From Acidimicrobiales bacterium (GTDB lineage Bacteria; Actinomycetota; Acidimicrobiia; Acidimicrobiales; SZUA-35), in contig JAWKIO010000005.1 of NCBI GenBank assembly GCA_041394265.1, forward strand, positions 2,542,001 through 2,606,000: DNA of 64,000 bases, read 5' to 3'. Shown piece after piece: positions 42,922-51,910 of the stretch. Position numbers and translations under genes: made by a program. Under the pieces are notes generated by a model, which worked only from the letters and a program-made list of their open reading frames with translations, made no database searches and was not told the DNA's origin. Position 1 is the stretch's first letter. Each line of letters starts with the position of its first letter.

Positions 42922-44711
42922 TGTGCGGCGACCATCCTGAGCGGGTCGTCAGCAATCGCTCGGTGGCCGCCATGCTCGGCGAGCTGGCCGAGCTGACGAC
43001 CCTGGCCGAGGGGTCACCCCAGTCGTTCAAGGTGCGGGCCTACGAGAACGCCCAACGTGCGGTCGAGTCGGAGTCGGCAACGCTGGCCGAGATGACCGAG
43101 GCCCAGCTGGCCAAGCTCAAGGGCATCGGCAAGTCGACCGCAGCGAAGATCCGGGAGTTCATCGACAGCGGATCGGTCACCAAGCTCGAGGCGTTGCGGG
43201 CCGAGTTCCCGCCCGATGTCGTCGCCCTCAGCAAGATCCCCGGTCTGGGGCCGAAGACGCTGCAGCAGATCCGCTCGCATCTCGGCATCAACGATCTCGC
43301 CGGACTCCAGGCGGCGATCGCCAACGAGACGCTGCGCACCGTGCCCGGCCTGGGGGCGACGAGCGAGGCCAAGATCGCCAAGGCCATCGAACGACTCGGG
43401 ATGTCGGGCAAGGATCGTCGCACACCGATCGCCGACGCCCTGCCCCTCGCCGAACGGCTGGTGGCCGAGCTCTCGGCCCTGGAGTCGGTGACCGACGCTG
43501 CGTTCTGCGGGAGCCTCCGCCGCTTCTCCGAGACGATCGGCGATGTCGACATCACGGTGGCGTCGACCGATCCGGCGACGGTGATGGACCGGGTCCGCAC
43601 CCACCCCGACGTCCACGACATCGTGGTGAGCGGCGACACGAAGACCTCGTTCCTCACCGTGGCCGGTCTGCAGGTCGACGTCCGCGTGGTGGAGCCGGAA
43701 CAGTTCGGCGCGACCACCCTGTATTTCACGGGCTCGAAGGCACACAACATCGAGCTGCGGCAACGGGCGATGGATCGCGGCCTCGTGCTCAACGAGTACG
43801 GCCTCTTCGAGGCCGAGCGCGACGCCGACGGCAAGCCGACCAAGACCGCGAGCGACGTGGCGGTCGCCCGGCTGACCGAGGCCGAGATCTATGAGGCGCT
43901 CGGCATGTCGCTCGTGCCGCCGCCCATGCGAGAGGCCACCGGCGAGGTCGAGGCCGCAGCGAACGGTTCGCTGCCCGAGCTCGTCACTCGACCCGACATT
44001 CGGGGCGACCTGCACTACCACACCGACCGTTCTGGCGACGGCCGGTCGTCGTTGGCCGACATGGTCGCCAAAGCCGCAGCCCTGGGCTACGAGTACCTCG
44101 CCATCACCGACCACGGCGAGGACCTGGCGATCAACGGCTCGAACCAGGAGCAGATGCTCGAGCACCGAGAGAACATCCGGTCGTTGCAGTCCGAGTACCC
44201 CGACATGACGATCCTCTGGGGCTGCGAGCTGAACATCGGTGCCTCGGGCGGACTCGACTACTCACCGGAGTTCCGCGCCCTGTTCGACTACACGGTCGCC
44301 TCGGTGCACTCGCACTTCGATCAGGATCCCAAGACCCAGACCCAGCGACTCGTCACGGCCATCGCCGACCCGACGGTCAACTCCATCGGACATCTCACCG
44401 GTCGCTACATCGGCCGGCGTCCCGGCATCGAGCTCGAGATCGACATCGTGCTCGAAGCGCTGGCGCACTTCGACGTCGCACTCGAGGTCAACGGAGCGCT
44501 GCAGCGGCTCGACGCGGCGTCCGACGTGGTCCGCAAGGCGGTCGATCGAGGTGTGAAGCTGGTGATCAACACCGACTCGCATCACACCTCCGAGTTGGGC
44601 CGCATGGAGTACGGGGTGTTGACTGCCCAACGGGGCTGGGCGCCGAAGGACCTGGTGGTCAACACCTGGCCACGCGACCGGTTCCTGGAGTGGGCCGGTC
44701 ACCGGCGCTGA
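42921..44711 (+). CDS. polX: Family X DNA polymerase with PHP domain
   Basis: The 596-residue protein has tandem helix-hairpin-helix segments (KLKGIGKSTAAKIREF, LSKIPGLGPKTLQQIR, VPGLGATSEAKIAKA), the polymerase active site GSLRRFSETIGDVDIT (metal Asp pair near 206/208) and QVDVRVV with the third Asp near 253. From about 355 a PHP domain begins (GDLHYHTDRSGDG, LAITDHGED, GCELNIG, SVHSHF, INTDSHH) likely providing 3'-5' exonuclease or AP-endonuclease activity. PolX repairs gaps in DNA. The start overlaps the yqeY stop. Confidence 0.94.
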   Translation: MCGDHPERVVSNRSVAAMLGELAELTTLAEGSPQSFKVRAYENAQRAVESESATLAEMTEAQLAKLKGIGKSTAAKIREFIDSGSVTKLEALRAEFPPDVVALSKIPGLGPKTLQQIRSHLGINDLAGLQAAIANETLRTVPGLGATSEAKIAKAIERLGMSGKDRRTPIADALPLAERLVAELSALESVTDAAFCGSLRRFSETIGDVDITVASTDPATVMDRVRTHPDVHDIVVSGDTKTSFLTVAGLQVDVRVVEPEQFGATTLYFTGSKAHNIELRQRAMDRGLVLNEYGLFEAERDADGKPTKTASDVAVARLTEAEIYEALGMSLVPPPMREATGEVEAAANGSLPELVTRPDIRGDLHYHTDRSGDGRSSLADMVAKAAALGYEYLAITDHGEDLAINGSNQEQMLEHRENIRSLQSEYPDMTILWGCELNIGASGGLDYSPEFRALFDYTVASVHSHFDQDPKTQTQRLVTAIADPTVNSIGHLTGRYIGRRPGIELEIDIVLEALAHFDVALEVNGALQRLDAASDVVRKAVDRGVKLVINTDSHHTSELGRMEYGVLTAQRGWAPKDLVVNTWPRDRFLEWAGHRR

Positions 44712-44723
44712 ACGCGATCGCTC

Positions 44724-44750
44724 CCTCGGTCGCCGATGACCGAACCGAGG
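44724..44750. terminator. Inverted repeat between convergent genes
   Basis: CCTCGGT (44724-44730) pairs exactly with ACCGAGG (44744-44750) across a 13-nt loop, in the 65-bp gap after polX and before the convergent anti-sigma-like gene. There is no T tract. The position fits a shared terminator. Confidence 0.35.
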
Positions 44751-44776
44751 CCCGACGGCGGTGACCGGCGAGCTGC

Positions 44777-45763
44777 TCAGTTGCCGCCGAGCATGCGACC
44801 CATGTCCATCGGCTGGGCGTCGGCCGGGGCCTCGATGGTCTGGGTGATGCCGAGGTCGTTCAGATCGATGCTGATCGAGCCGCTCATGGCCTCACCGGTG
44901 GAAGGGTCGACTGCATCGGCGTCGATGGTGACGACATCGATGAGCCCGTTGTCGTCGAGCACGAGGTCGATGTCGAGCGGCTGATCGGCCACGTCGGCCG
45001 GGAGTTGCTCGGAACCGATGCGATCGGTGAACACGCCGAGGCTCGGGAAGTCGGCGGCAAGACGCTGAGCCTCGCCGACGGTGACCGTGGCTCGGTAGTG
45101 ACGAGCGTCGAGCTGCTCGACGTTCGACGCCGACTTCACGAGTTCGACGATCCCGTCGGACAGGGTGTTGCGCACGTCGACCGGCATGCCGGCAGCGGAC
45201 AGGAAGTCGGCGATCCGCGGATCGTCGATCGAGTACCACTGGTCGCCGTCGCTCACGTAGATCGTGCCGCCGACCACGCGCAGCTCGGGCGTGCCACCGA
45301 TCTCGGAGGCGAGGTCGTCGCCACTGACCGAAGCCGAGAGATCGGACCCGTCGAAGGCGGTGGTGAGCACGAACTCGTGACCACCCTCGGCGTCGGTGGT
45401 GACGGTGATGACGGCGGTGCCCGAGCGAGCGGCGTCGGTGTTCTCGGCGGCGCTGATCATGGCGGCATGGGCCTCGGGGACCGAGCCTGGGCCGAAGGCG
45501 ACGACGCCGAACCCGACGGCGGCTGCGGTGGCGGCCGCAGCGCCGGTGAGGGCGACGCCCCGCTTGCGCCGTGCTCGGCGGGGAGCGATCTCGTCTTTCG
45601 TCGGTGCGGGGCCGAAGTCGCGGGCGTTGGCAGCGTCGGTGGAGGTGGTCATGGTGATCTCCTGGAAGAGGGCATCGGTCGACTCGCCGGCGAGGCGGCG
45701 GGGGTCGGGAACGGGATTGGCGTCGCGTAGGGCGGCGAGAATGGGATCGTTGGCGTCGGTCAT
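44777..45763 (-). CDS. Membrane-anchored anti-sigma-like protein with extracellular LolA/LppX-like domain
   Basis: ATG 45763 has GGAGGTG upstream and overlaps the sigma stop (ATGA). The 328-residue product has a cytoplasmic N-terminus of about 70 residues, one membrane helix GVALTGAAAATAAAVGFGVVAFG and an outer domain with strands such as GTAVITVTTDAEGGHEFVLTTAFDGSDLSASVSG, ELRVVGGTIYVSDGDQWYSID and RHYRATVTVGEAQRL. The last resembles LppX/LprG or LolA-type folds. Coupling to the ECF sigma gene argues that the cytoplasmic part binds the sigma factor, the outside part senses a ligand. A zinc-finger HxxxCxxC motif is absent, so this role is inferred from context. Confidence 0.75.
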   Translation of the reverse strand: MTDANDPILAALRDANPVPDPRRLAGESTDALFQEITMTTSTDAANARDFGPAPTKDEIAPRRARRKRGVALTGAAAATAAAVGFGVVAFGPGSVPEAHAAMISAAENTDAARSGTAVITVTTDAEGGHEFVLTTAFDGSDLSASVSGDDLASEIGGTPELRVVGGTIYVSDGDQWYSIDDPRIADFLSAAGMPVDVRNTLSDGIVELVKSASNVEQLDARHYRATVTVGEAQRLAADFPSLGVFTDRIGSEQLPADVADQPLDIDLVLDDNGLIDVVTIDADAVDPSTGEAMSGSISIDLNDLGITQTIEAPADAQPMDMGRMLGGN

Positions 45764-46266
45764 GACGGCACCTCCGTGAGTGCGTCGGCGAGCCGCTTGC
45801 GCGCTCGATGGATTCTGATGGCAACGGCGTTGGTCGAGCAGCCGAGGACTCGGGCGGCCTCGGCGTGGGACAGCCCTTCCCACGTGATCAGGGTGAGGAT
45901 GTCTTGGTCGTCGGGCGCGAGCGTGGCGAGCGCATCGAGGACCGGGGACGGGTCGCCGACGACGTGCTCGGCGAGGTCGGTGCCGGGCGACGTGGGTTCT
46001 CCGACGAGGCGAAGGTGGAGATGGTCGCGTCGGGTCTCGCTGCGACGCTGGTTGGCGAGCACGTTGCGGGCAACGCCGAACAACCACAGCTTGGCCTCGG
46101 CACCGGCAGGAAGATCGTCGAAACGTCGCCAGGCGGTGAGGAAGGTCTCGCTCACGGCGTCGGCGGCGCTCGACTCGGGGACGCGCCGACGGCAGTAGGC
46201 GTCGACTTCGTGGTGATACGCATCGAAGATCGTGCGGAACCGCTCCCTGCGCTCGTCGGGCGTCAT
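45760..46266 (-). CDS. ECF-type RNA polymerase sigma factor
   Basis: The 168-residue product has region 2 (RTIFDAYHHEVDAYCRRRVP, AADAVSETFLTAWRRFDDLP, WLFGVARNVLANQRR) and region 4 (LATLAPDDQDILTLITWEGLSHAEAARVLGCSTNAVAIRIHRARKRLADAL). The ATG at 46266 is used, but GTG 46344 behind GAGGGTGAT would add 26 residues and is also plausible. The stop overlaps the membrane partner start. Sigma and anti-sigma-like genes together form a signal-response module. Confidence 0.88.
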   Translation of the reverse strand: MTPDERRERFRTIFDAYHHEVDAYCRRRVPESSAADAVSETFLTAWRRFDDLPAGAEAKLWLFGVARNVLANQRRSETRRDHLHLRLVGEPTSPGTDLAEHVVGDPSPVLDALATLAPDDQDILTLITWEGLSHAEAARVLGCSTNAVAIRIHRARKRLADALTEVPS

Positions 46267-46381
46267 CGGTCGATGTCCGACGCCGTCGACCGACTCGAAC
46301 GGCCGGGAGTCGACAGGATCGAACGATGGTGAAAGGACGGACACATCACCCTCATGTCCGGCATCGCCTCGATCCTTTCGG

Positions 46382-47080
46382 TCAATCGGAGATTCTGTCG
46401 GAGAAGCTCGGTGGCGGGAGACGCTTCCAGTCGGCGATCTCGTCGAAGAATCGATCGGATCGACGAATGGTCGATCGAACGAGAAAGTGGTTGGCCGCTC
46501 CGCCGACGACGGCGCCGATCCCGAACGGCAGCACCTTGCCGACCAGGAGCGCACTGCGCTCGGCGCCGTAGCGAGCGATCAGGGTGCGAGCGATTCGGCT
46601 GTTCGCACGCTCGAGCACGTCGAGCGATACCGCACGTGATGCCGACACCGTGCCGCCGAGTTCGGCGATCGTCTTGCCCAGCCCTTCGGCGGCATCGTCG
46701 TCGAACGCCAACAGTGCGAGTACCCAGCTCTTGCGCTCCTCCATCACCGCGTCGGTGTGCCCGTGGACCGCAGCGACGGTGAGGATCATGTCGGTTGTGC
46801 GAGTGGCGGTCCACGCCACCTCACTGGCGGTGAGTCCGATGGCGGTCATGGTGCCGACACCGGGCATGGCCGCGGTTCCACCGGCGGTGGCCCCGAGTGC
46901 GATCAGTTCACGGAGGAAGGCCCGTTCGATCTGGGCAACTCGCTCGTTCTCGGTTCCGGTGGTTGCCTGCGCCCGCTCGAGGGCTTGATCCCACCGGTTC
47001 TCCACGGCCCGTTCGATGGCGGCCATCATGATCTTGCCGGTGCCGAACGACTGCAGCCGACTCTTCCTGCGCTTGGCCAT
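46382..47080 (-). CDS. EcsC family protein
   Basis: ATG 47080 opens MAKRRKSRLQSFGTGKIM. The 232-residue protein matches EcsC: ALGATAGGTAAMPGVGTMTAIGLTASEVAWT, VMEERKSWVLALLAFDDDAAEG, and KVLPFGIGAVVGGAANHFLVRSTIRRSDRFF with two hydrophobic, Gly/Ala-rich segments able to touch membranes. EcsC proteins are linked to ABC export and envelope protease functions in Bacillus; in actinobacteria the role is unknown. It is 115 bp upstream of the sigma start on the same strand and diverges from the SSI-like gene. Confidence 0.82.
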   Translation of the reverse strand: MAKRRKSRLQSFGTGKIMMAAIERAVENRWDQALERAQATTGTENERVAQIERAFLRELIALGATAGGTAAMPGVGTMTAIGLTASEVAWTATRTTDMILTVAAVHGHTDAVMEERKSWVLALLAFDDDAAEGLGKTIAELGGTVSASRAVSLDVLERANSRIARTLIARYGAERSALLVGKVLPFGIGAVVGGAANHFLVRSTIRRSDRFFDEIADWKRLPPPSFSDRISD

Positions 47081-47141
47081 GCGGCAATTGTGTCGCACGA
47101 AGTGTCGGGAACCAGATCGGCCGAGCGATCGTCGGAGTGAC

Positions 47142-47696
47142 ATGAAGCATCACATCATCGCCCTCCCGTTCGCTCTCGCCCTCGGTCTCGTTGCGTGCGG
47201 CAGCGATTCGACCAGCACCGTCGCCGGCGCCGACACCGCCAGCACCGTCGCCGGCGGCGACACCGCCAGCACCGTCGCCGGCGGCGACACGACCCAGGAC
47301 TCGGTCGCTACCACCCTGCCCGACGGCCCGCTGGGCGGCGGTACCGGTGCGATCGGCACCGTCGAGATCACGGTCACCCATCCCGACATCGAGCCGATCG
47401 TCTACACCGTCGGCTGTATGGGCGACACGTTCCCGGTGACACCGCAGGTCGAGGGCGTGGTCGGGCAGCAGGCCTGTGAGCTGCTGGCCGACGAAGCGAT
47501 CGCCACTCGGCTGATCGACGGCATCCCCGAAGATCAGGTCTGCACCGAGATCTACGGCGGTCCCGACGAAGCCCACATCGTCGGCGAGGTCGACGGCGTC
47601 GCCATCGATGCCACGATCACCCGGGTCAACGGCTGCGAAATCGCAGCATGGGAATCGATGCTCGGACTTCTGCCGCCAGCGATCGGCGCGACCTGA
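47142..47696 (+). CDS. Lipoprotein with subtilisin-inhibitor-like (SSI, I16) domain
   Basis: ATG 47142 has GGAGTGAC just upstream. A lipoprotein signal (IIALPFALALGLVACG) is followed by three near-perfect repeats of STVAGxDTA in a linker (residues about 25-50). The 115-residue domain then shows four Cys in SSI spacing: VGCMGD, QACELLAD, QVCTEIYGGPDEAHIVGEVDGV and RVNGCEIAAW. The last two motifs match the disulfide-bonded inhibitor fold well. It may inhibit external serine proteases. The gene overlaps the end of the convergent sterol-desaturase-family gene by 71 bp. Confidence 0.7.
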   Translation: MKHHIIALPFALALGLVACGSDSTSTVAGADTASTVAGGDTASTVAGGDTTQDSVATTLPDGPLGGGTGAIGTVEITVTHPDIEPIVYTVGCMGDTFPVTPQVEGVVGQQACELLADEAIATRLIDGIPEDQVCTEIYGGPDEAHIVGEVDGVAIDATITRVNGCEIAAWESMLGLLPPAIGAT

Positions 47697-48609
47697 TCCC
47701 CCGAAACGGGTGGAGGAGCTGCGCCACCATGCCCTGTGGAACGTACTCGTCGACGCCGTAGCGCTTCGGCCGGCGGCCCTTGGGCATGAAGTACGTGCCG
47801 AACAGCTGGTCCCACATCGGGAGGAACACCGAGTAGTTGCTGTGGATCGCCTCGGGGTCATTGGTGTGGTGCCAGTGGTGGAACTCCGGCGTGATCACGA
47901 TCCGGTGCAGCGGGCGAAGGCGCCACTTCACGTTGGCGTGGAGGAAGATCCCGAGGACGATCTGCACGACGGCAAGGGCGCCGGTGAACTCGGCACTGAA
48001 GCCCGCAGCCAGGAGGAAGAAGAACGGCGGGGCCACCAGCGCGCCGTCGAAGGGGTGGTTGCGGAACCCGCTGATCCAGTCGAGGTGTTCGGTCGAGTGA
48101 TGGATGGCGTGGAATCGCCATAGGAACGGCACCTCGTGTGACCAGCGGTGCACCCAATAGATCGCCAGATCGAACAGTGCGATGCCGACGAACGGTGCGA
48201 CCGCGACGGGGATCAGCGCGACCAGCGGCCGGATGAGGAGGCCGGGCACCCATGCGAGCGTCACCACGCCGATGACCACGGCGACGGCGATGCCAACGAT
48301 GTTGAGCAGTGGGCTGGCGAGGGCGAACGCCACGTCGCCGGCCAGCTGCGGCCGGCGCAATCGCTGACCGGGGTGGCGGGGGAACAGTTTCTCGAAGGGG
48401 ACCACGAGAACGAAGAGGGCCACCAATACACCCAATGGCGACCGGTCGAAGGCCAGCGAGATCCCGACGATCAGGGCGGCGAGCGCGATCGGGAGACGCG
48501 CCCGCCGCCGAGCCGGGGCCGGTGCGGACGGTGGCGCCGGTTCGTGCGGAGGTGCGAACGAGGAGGGGCGCTGGGGTCGGACGGGTGGAGCAGGGATCGT
48601 GGCAGTCAT
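47626..48609 (-). CDS. Sterol desaturase/fatty-acid hydroxylase family protein
   Basis: ATG 48609 (MTATIPAPPV) gives 327 residues. After a Pro-rich tail there are membrane helices (PIALAALIVGISLAF, VLVALFVLVVPF, VVIGVVTLAWVPGLLI, FVGIALFDLAIYW). The di-iron histidine clusters are visible: HRWSHE, HAIHHSTEHLDW and EFHHWHHTND. Enzymes of this family hydroxylate or desaturate sterols, hopanoids or fatty acids using O2 at the membrane. It diverges from the second sigma module and overlaps the SSI-like gene at the 3' ends. Confidence 0.88.
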   Translation of the reverse strand: MTATIPAPPVRPQRPSSFAPPHEPAPPSAPAPARRRARLPIALAALIVGISLAFDRSPLGVLVALFVLVVPFEKLFPRHPGQRLRRPQLAGDVAFALASPLLNIVGIAVAVVIGVVTLAWVPGLLIRPLVALIPVAVAPFVGIALFDLAIYWVHRWSHEVPFLWRFHAIHHSTEHLDWISGFRNHPFDGALVAPPFFFLLAAGFSAEFTGALAVVQIVLGIFLHANVKWRLRPLHRIVITPEFHHWHHTNDPEAIHSNYSVFLPMWDQLFGTYFMPKGRRPKRYGVDEYVPQGMVAQLLHPFRGIRSRRSLAAEVRASIPMLRFRSR

Positions 48610-48737
48610 GTGAAGGTTGTCGCTGCGAGACGCACGATCGGTTCGGCGTTGAGCAGGACGACCCAGCCGATCGCCTCCGACCAAGAAATCCGGGCGACAA
48701 TGAACCGATCGAGCGGTTCCGGCCGACAGGAACACCG

Positions 48738-49268
48738 ATGGTCGCCGAACGAGGGGAAGACGCTGCACTGGTGGCCCGGATCGCCCGGGGCGACCGCAGC
48801 GCGCTCGAACAGCTCTATCGGCGCCACGCCCATTGGCTCATCCAGCGGCTCCACAGTCGGTGTTCGGATCCCGACCTCGTCGACATGGCGTTGCAGGACA
48901 CGTTCGTCGCGGTGTGGAAGTCGGCAAGGAAGTATCGAGGTGACGGCGACGTCGGTGCCTGGTTGTGGGGCATAGCGGTCCGCCGGCTCGTCGATCAGCT
49001 TCGCAAGAAGCGACCGGTGCCTGTGCCCCCCGATGCGGTGGTCGATGGTGTGGTGTCGTTCGAGGACACGTTCCTCGACAGCGGGCTCCACGGCGCGCTC
49101 GGGCCGGCGGTCGACCGGCTGGATCCCGACCTTCGTGCCGTGCTGGTCCTCACGGCGATCGACGGACTGACCACGAAGGAGGCGGCCGCGGTGCTCGGGA
49201 TTCCGCAGGGAACCGTCAAGACCAGACTCCAGCGGGCCCGCTCGACGATGAAGGAGTTGCTCGCATGA
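48738..49268 (+). CDS. ECF-type sigma factor (second module)
   Basis: ATG 48738 follows AGGAAC by about 7 nt and gives 176 residues. Region 2: ALVARIARGDRSALEQLYRRHAHWLIQRLHSR, VDMALQDTFVAVWKSARKYRGD, WLWGIAVRRLVDQLRKK; region 4: LDPDLRAVLVLTAIDGLTTKEAAAVLGIPQGTVKTRLQRARSTMKELL. It overlaps the following membrane gene (ATGA). The linkage sigma, membrane protein, ABC ATPase is the interest: the signal is likely sensed at the membrane and may be relieved by transport. Confidence 0.9.
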   Translation: MVAERGEDAALVARIARGDRSALEQLYRRHAHWLIQRLHSRCSDPDLVDMALQDTFVAVWKSARKYRGDGDVGAWLWGIAVRRLVDQLRKKRPVPVPPDAVVDGVVSFEDTFLDSGLHGALGPAVDRLDPDLRAVLVLTAIDGLTTKEAAAVLGIPQGTVKTRLQRARSTMKELLA

Positions 49269-49969
49269 TGCCGATCGAACAATCGCGGATCGACGCCAAC
49301 TGGCGAGCGATCGTGGTCGAACTCGACGCACCGCGTCCGGGCCGTGTCGAGCGTGCGCTCCGCGAGGTCGGCGTTCCCTCCGACATCACCCGGGTCATGG
49401 CCGCCACTCCCGCCCTTCGTCGATCGTGGTTCGCTGCTGTCTTCGCCGTCGCCGTCATCGGGCTCCTGGTCGCCGGGGCGGCCGACCCGCACGATGCGTT
49501 CTTCACGCTGGCCGTGCTCGCCCCACTGGTTCCGGTCGCAGGCGTTGCGATGGCGTTCGGACCCTCGAGCGACCCGGCTCACGAGATCGAGTTGGCGACG
49601 CCGAGCAAGGGGCTACGCCTCGTGCTGGTGCGAGCGGCGACGGTGCAAGCCGTGGCAACGGTCGTCCTGGGAGCGGTGTCGCTGTTGTCGCCCGTCGCCG
49701 TCACCACCTCGCTGGCATGGATGCTGCCGTCGTTCGGGCTGACCCTGCTCACGGTCGCGCTGATGGCAGCGGTCACTCCACGTCGAGCTGCCACTGCGGC
49801 CGCCGTCGGATGGGTGACCACCATCGTGGTCGCCAGTCGCCGCTTCGACGATCGCCTCGACGCGTTCGGTCCGGCAACGCAGGTGAGCGCCCTCGTGGTC
49901 GCCGGCATGGCACTCGTGATGCTGCAGCAGCGACGGGTCCGGTTCGATCTGCTCCGGGAGGAGGCATGA
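49265..49969 (+). CDS. Polytopic membrane protein coupled to sigma factor and ABC ATPase
   Basis: The 234-residue product starts inside the sigma stop. A cytoplasmic N-terminus of about 55 residues (MMPIEQSRIDANWRAIVVELDAPRPGRVERALREVG) is followed by about six helices: WFAAVFAVAVIGLLVAGA, FFTLAVLAPLVPVAGVAMAFG, RAATVQAVATVVLGAVSLL, SFGLTLLTVALMAAVTP and VSALVVAGMALVMLQQ. The gene order suggests it is both the permease half of the ABC system and an anti-sigma-like sensor. No family was recognised. The stop overlaps the ATPase start (ATGA). Confidence 0.72.
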   Translation: MMPIEQSRIDANWRAIVVELDAPRPGRVERALREVGVPSDITRVMAATPALRRSWFAAVFAVAVIGLLVAGAADPHDAFFTLAVLAPLVPVAGVAMAFGPSSDPAHEIELATPSKGLRLVLVRAATVQAVATVVLGAVSLLSPVAVTTSLAWMLPSFGLTLLTVALMAAVTPRRAATAAAVGWVTTIVVASRRFDDRLDAFGPATQVSALVVAGMALVMLQQRRVRFDLLREEA

Positions 49970-50808
49970 CGAGCTCGGTCCTGGCCTTCGCTCTCGAGAA
50001 GCGCTTCGGCGGCGAGTCGGTGCTGGACGGCGTCGACCTGTCGATCCAGGGCGGCCTCACCGCCGTGCTCGGACCGAACGGCGCCGGAAAGTCGACGCTG
50101 CTTCGTTGCATCGCGACGGTGCTGTCCCCGGACTCGGGGTCGATGCTGATCGACGGGCTCGACCCACGGTTCGAGTCCGATCGCATCGAGATCCGTCGTC
50201 GGCTTGGCTACCTCCCGCAGGCTCATGGTCTCGGCGGTTCGACTCGGGTGTTCGACACCCTCGACTACCTCGCCGTCCTCAAAGAGTGCGGCGACGAACG
50301 GACTCGACGGCACATGGTCTTCGACGCCCTCGAACGTGTTGGACTGGCCGACCGGGCCGCAGCGCCGATCGCCGAGCTGTCGGGCGGGATGCGGCAGCGG
50401 CTCGGGGTGGCGCAAGCCCTCCTCGCCGCACCGACCCTACTGATCCTCGACGAGCCGGCCGCAGGTCTGGATCCCGACGAACGGTTCCGCCTCCGTGAGG
50501 TCGTCGCCGAACGACGGCAGCGCTCGACGGTGATCCTCTCCACCCATCTCACCGACGAGGTCACCCACTGCGACACCGTCATCGTGCTGGACCACGGGCG
50601 GGTGCGCTTCGTGGGTACCCCGACTCGACTGGCCGAACAGGCAGCCGGTCGGGCCTGGCGACAGTCGACACGTCCCGACGAGGCACGAGCGTCGTGGCTC
50701 GAAGCCGACGGAACGTATCGGTGTCTCGGCACGCCACCGCCCGGCGCTGTGCTCGTGCCTCCGACGGTCGAGGACGGCTACCTTCTCCTGGTCGACGCCA
50801 CGACCTGA
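49966..50808 (+). CDS. ABC transporter ATP-binding protein
   Basis: GGGAGGAGG precedes ATG 49966. The 280-residue protein has Walker A GPNGAGKSTLL, Q-loop GYLPQAHGLGGST, signature LSGGMRQRLGVA, Walker B LLILDEPAAGLDP and H-loop STHLTDEV. The C-terminal 60 residues are an extra beta-rich tail (TRPDEARASWLEADGTYRCLG, PTVEDGYLLLVDA). It is of the CcmA/DrrA-type ATPases that energise two-component exporters. The upstream gene supplies the only local membrane subunit. Confidence 0.92.
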   Translation: MTSSVLAFALEKRFGGESVLDGVDLSIQGGLTAVLGPNGAGKSTLLRCIATVLSPDSGSMLIDGLDPRFESDRIEIRRRLGYLPQAHGLGGSTRVFDTLDYLAVLKECGDERTRRHMVFDALERVGLADRAAAPIAELSGGMRQRLGVAQALLAAPTLLILDEPAAGLDPDERFRLREVVAERRQRSTVILSTHLTDEVTHCDTVIVLDHGRVRFVGTPTRLAEQAAGRAWRQSTRPDEARASWLEADGTYRCLGTPPPGAVLVPPTVEDGYLLLVDATT

Positions 50809-50902
50809 GGCACCGCCGCTCGATCACGGGCGATCGGCGTCCACCGCGGTTCTTGGAGTACGGTCCGGGTGGCTGGAGGGAAGCCAAGCGAGGGAGTTGG
50901 TC

Positions 50903-51886
50903 GTGGGCCGATTGGCGAAGCTGTTGGTGACGTTGGCGATCGCTGCCACGGCCTGCGGGTCGAGCAGCGGTTCGGCAGGCAGCGGGGAAGCAGGTGCCGA
51001 TGCCGACGGGAGCGCCGGCTCGGCGAGTTCGACCGCAGCACCCACGACCGCCCCGGGGGCAGCGTTCAGCGACCCGGCCGACGCCGAGCGGGCAGCACTC
51101 GAGGACGCCCGTCAGGCCTGCCTCGAAGGGCTCATCGCCGAGGACCCCGGGTTGGGAGTCCTCCTCGAGAAGGCCGACGAGGCGGGTGGGGCGATCAACC
51201 TCCCGGTCGAGGAACACGTCACGATCGTGACCAGGGCGACCGAGTGCTCGCCGCCGCAGCTGATGAGTCTCCGCTTCGAAGAAGTCGACCAGCCGTGGCT
51301 CACCAAGGAGCACCGCGACTGTCTGGCGACAGCGGTGAAGGGCTCGGAGACGCAGGGCATGGCCTTCCTGGGTCTGCTGTACGTGTTGAACGGCCGCTTC
51401 GAGGTGCCGGCCTGGAGCGGCGCCGGACAGGATCCGGCAATCATCGGTGCGACGGCGTGTGTCTCGCCCGTCGCCCCGATCCTGGGCGAGAGCGTGGCCT
51501 CGATCCTGGAAGATCCTCGATCCGCTCCGGCGGTCGACCAGGCGTGTCTCGAGGAGGTGTACGCCGCGCCCGAGCAGAGGGTGAACTTCTGGCTCCAGCG
51601 GTACCGCCGGGTCGTCTACCGCGAGGAGGACGACGAGGCGATGAAACTGGCACTCGACGGCACGGTGCTCACGTGTCTGAACACGGGCATCCTCTATCAG
51701 GCGTCGCTGTGGCGCGAGCGCGGCATCGAGATCTCGAACGACACGGCCACGTGCATCGACGACAAGGTCAGGCCGACCGACTACGCCCGGCTGTCGGCGC
51801 TGGGTGATCCGGAGGCCGAGGAGATCCTCTCGACCGCGGCCGGCGAGTGCGTGACCTCGGCCGAGCGGGCGCAGTTCGATGATTGA
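50903..51886 (+). CDS. Large lipoprotein of unknown function
   Basis: GTG 50903 lies 6 nt after GAGGGAGTT; a TTG at 50897 is the alternative. The signal VGRLAKLLVTLAIAATACGSS places lipid-modified Cys at about residue 18, then a Ser/Gly/Ala linker. The mature domain of about 270 residues contains two internally similar Cys-pair segments (ARQACLEGLIAEDPGLGVLL with EHRDCLATAVKG, then DQACLEEVYAAPEQRVNFWL with ATCIDD) consistent with a duplicated, mostly helical unit. I do not recognise the family. It may share the transcript of the ABC module 94 bp upstream. Confidence 0.7.
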   Translation: MGRLAKLLVTLAIAATACGSSSGSAGSGEAGADADGSAGSASSTAAPTTAPGAAFSDPADAERAALEDARQACLEGLIAEDPGLGVLLEKADEAGGAINLPVEEHVTIVTRATECSPPQLMSLRFEEVDQPWLTKEHRDCLATAVKGSETQGMAFLGLLYVLNGRFEVPAWSGAGQDPAIIGATACVSPVAPILGESVASILEDPRSAPAVDQACLEEVYAAPEQRVNFWLQRYRRVVYREEDDEAMKLALDGTVLTCLNTGILYQASLWRERGIEISNDTATCIDDKVRPTDYARLSALGDPEAEEILSTAAGECVTSAERAQFDD

Positions 51887-51910
51887 CTGCACGCCATGCC
51901 AGAGTGACGC

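Noticed and set aside
47208..47290. Short tandem repeats considered as a CRISPR or VNTR
   Set aside because: They are in-frame STVAGxDTA coding repeats of a lipoprotein linker; there are no spacers.
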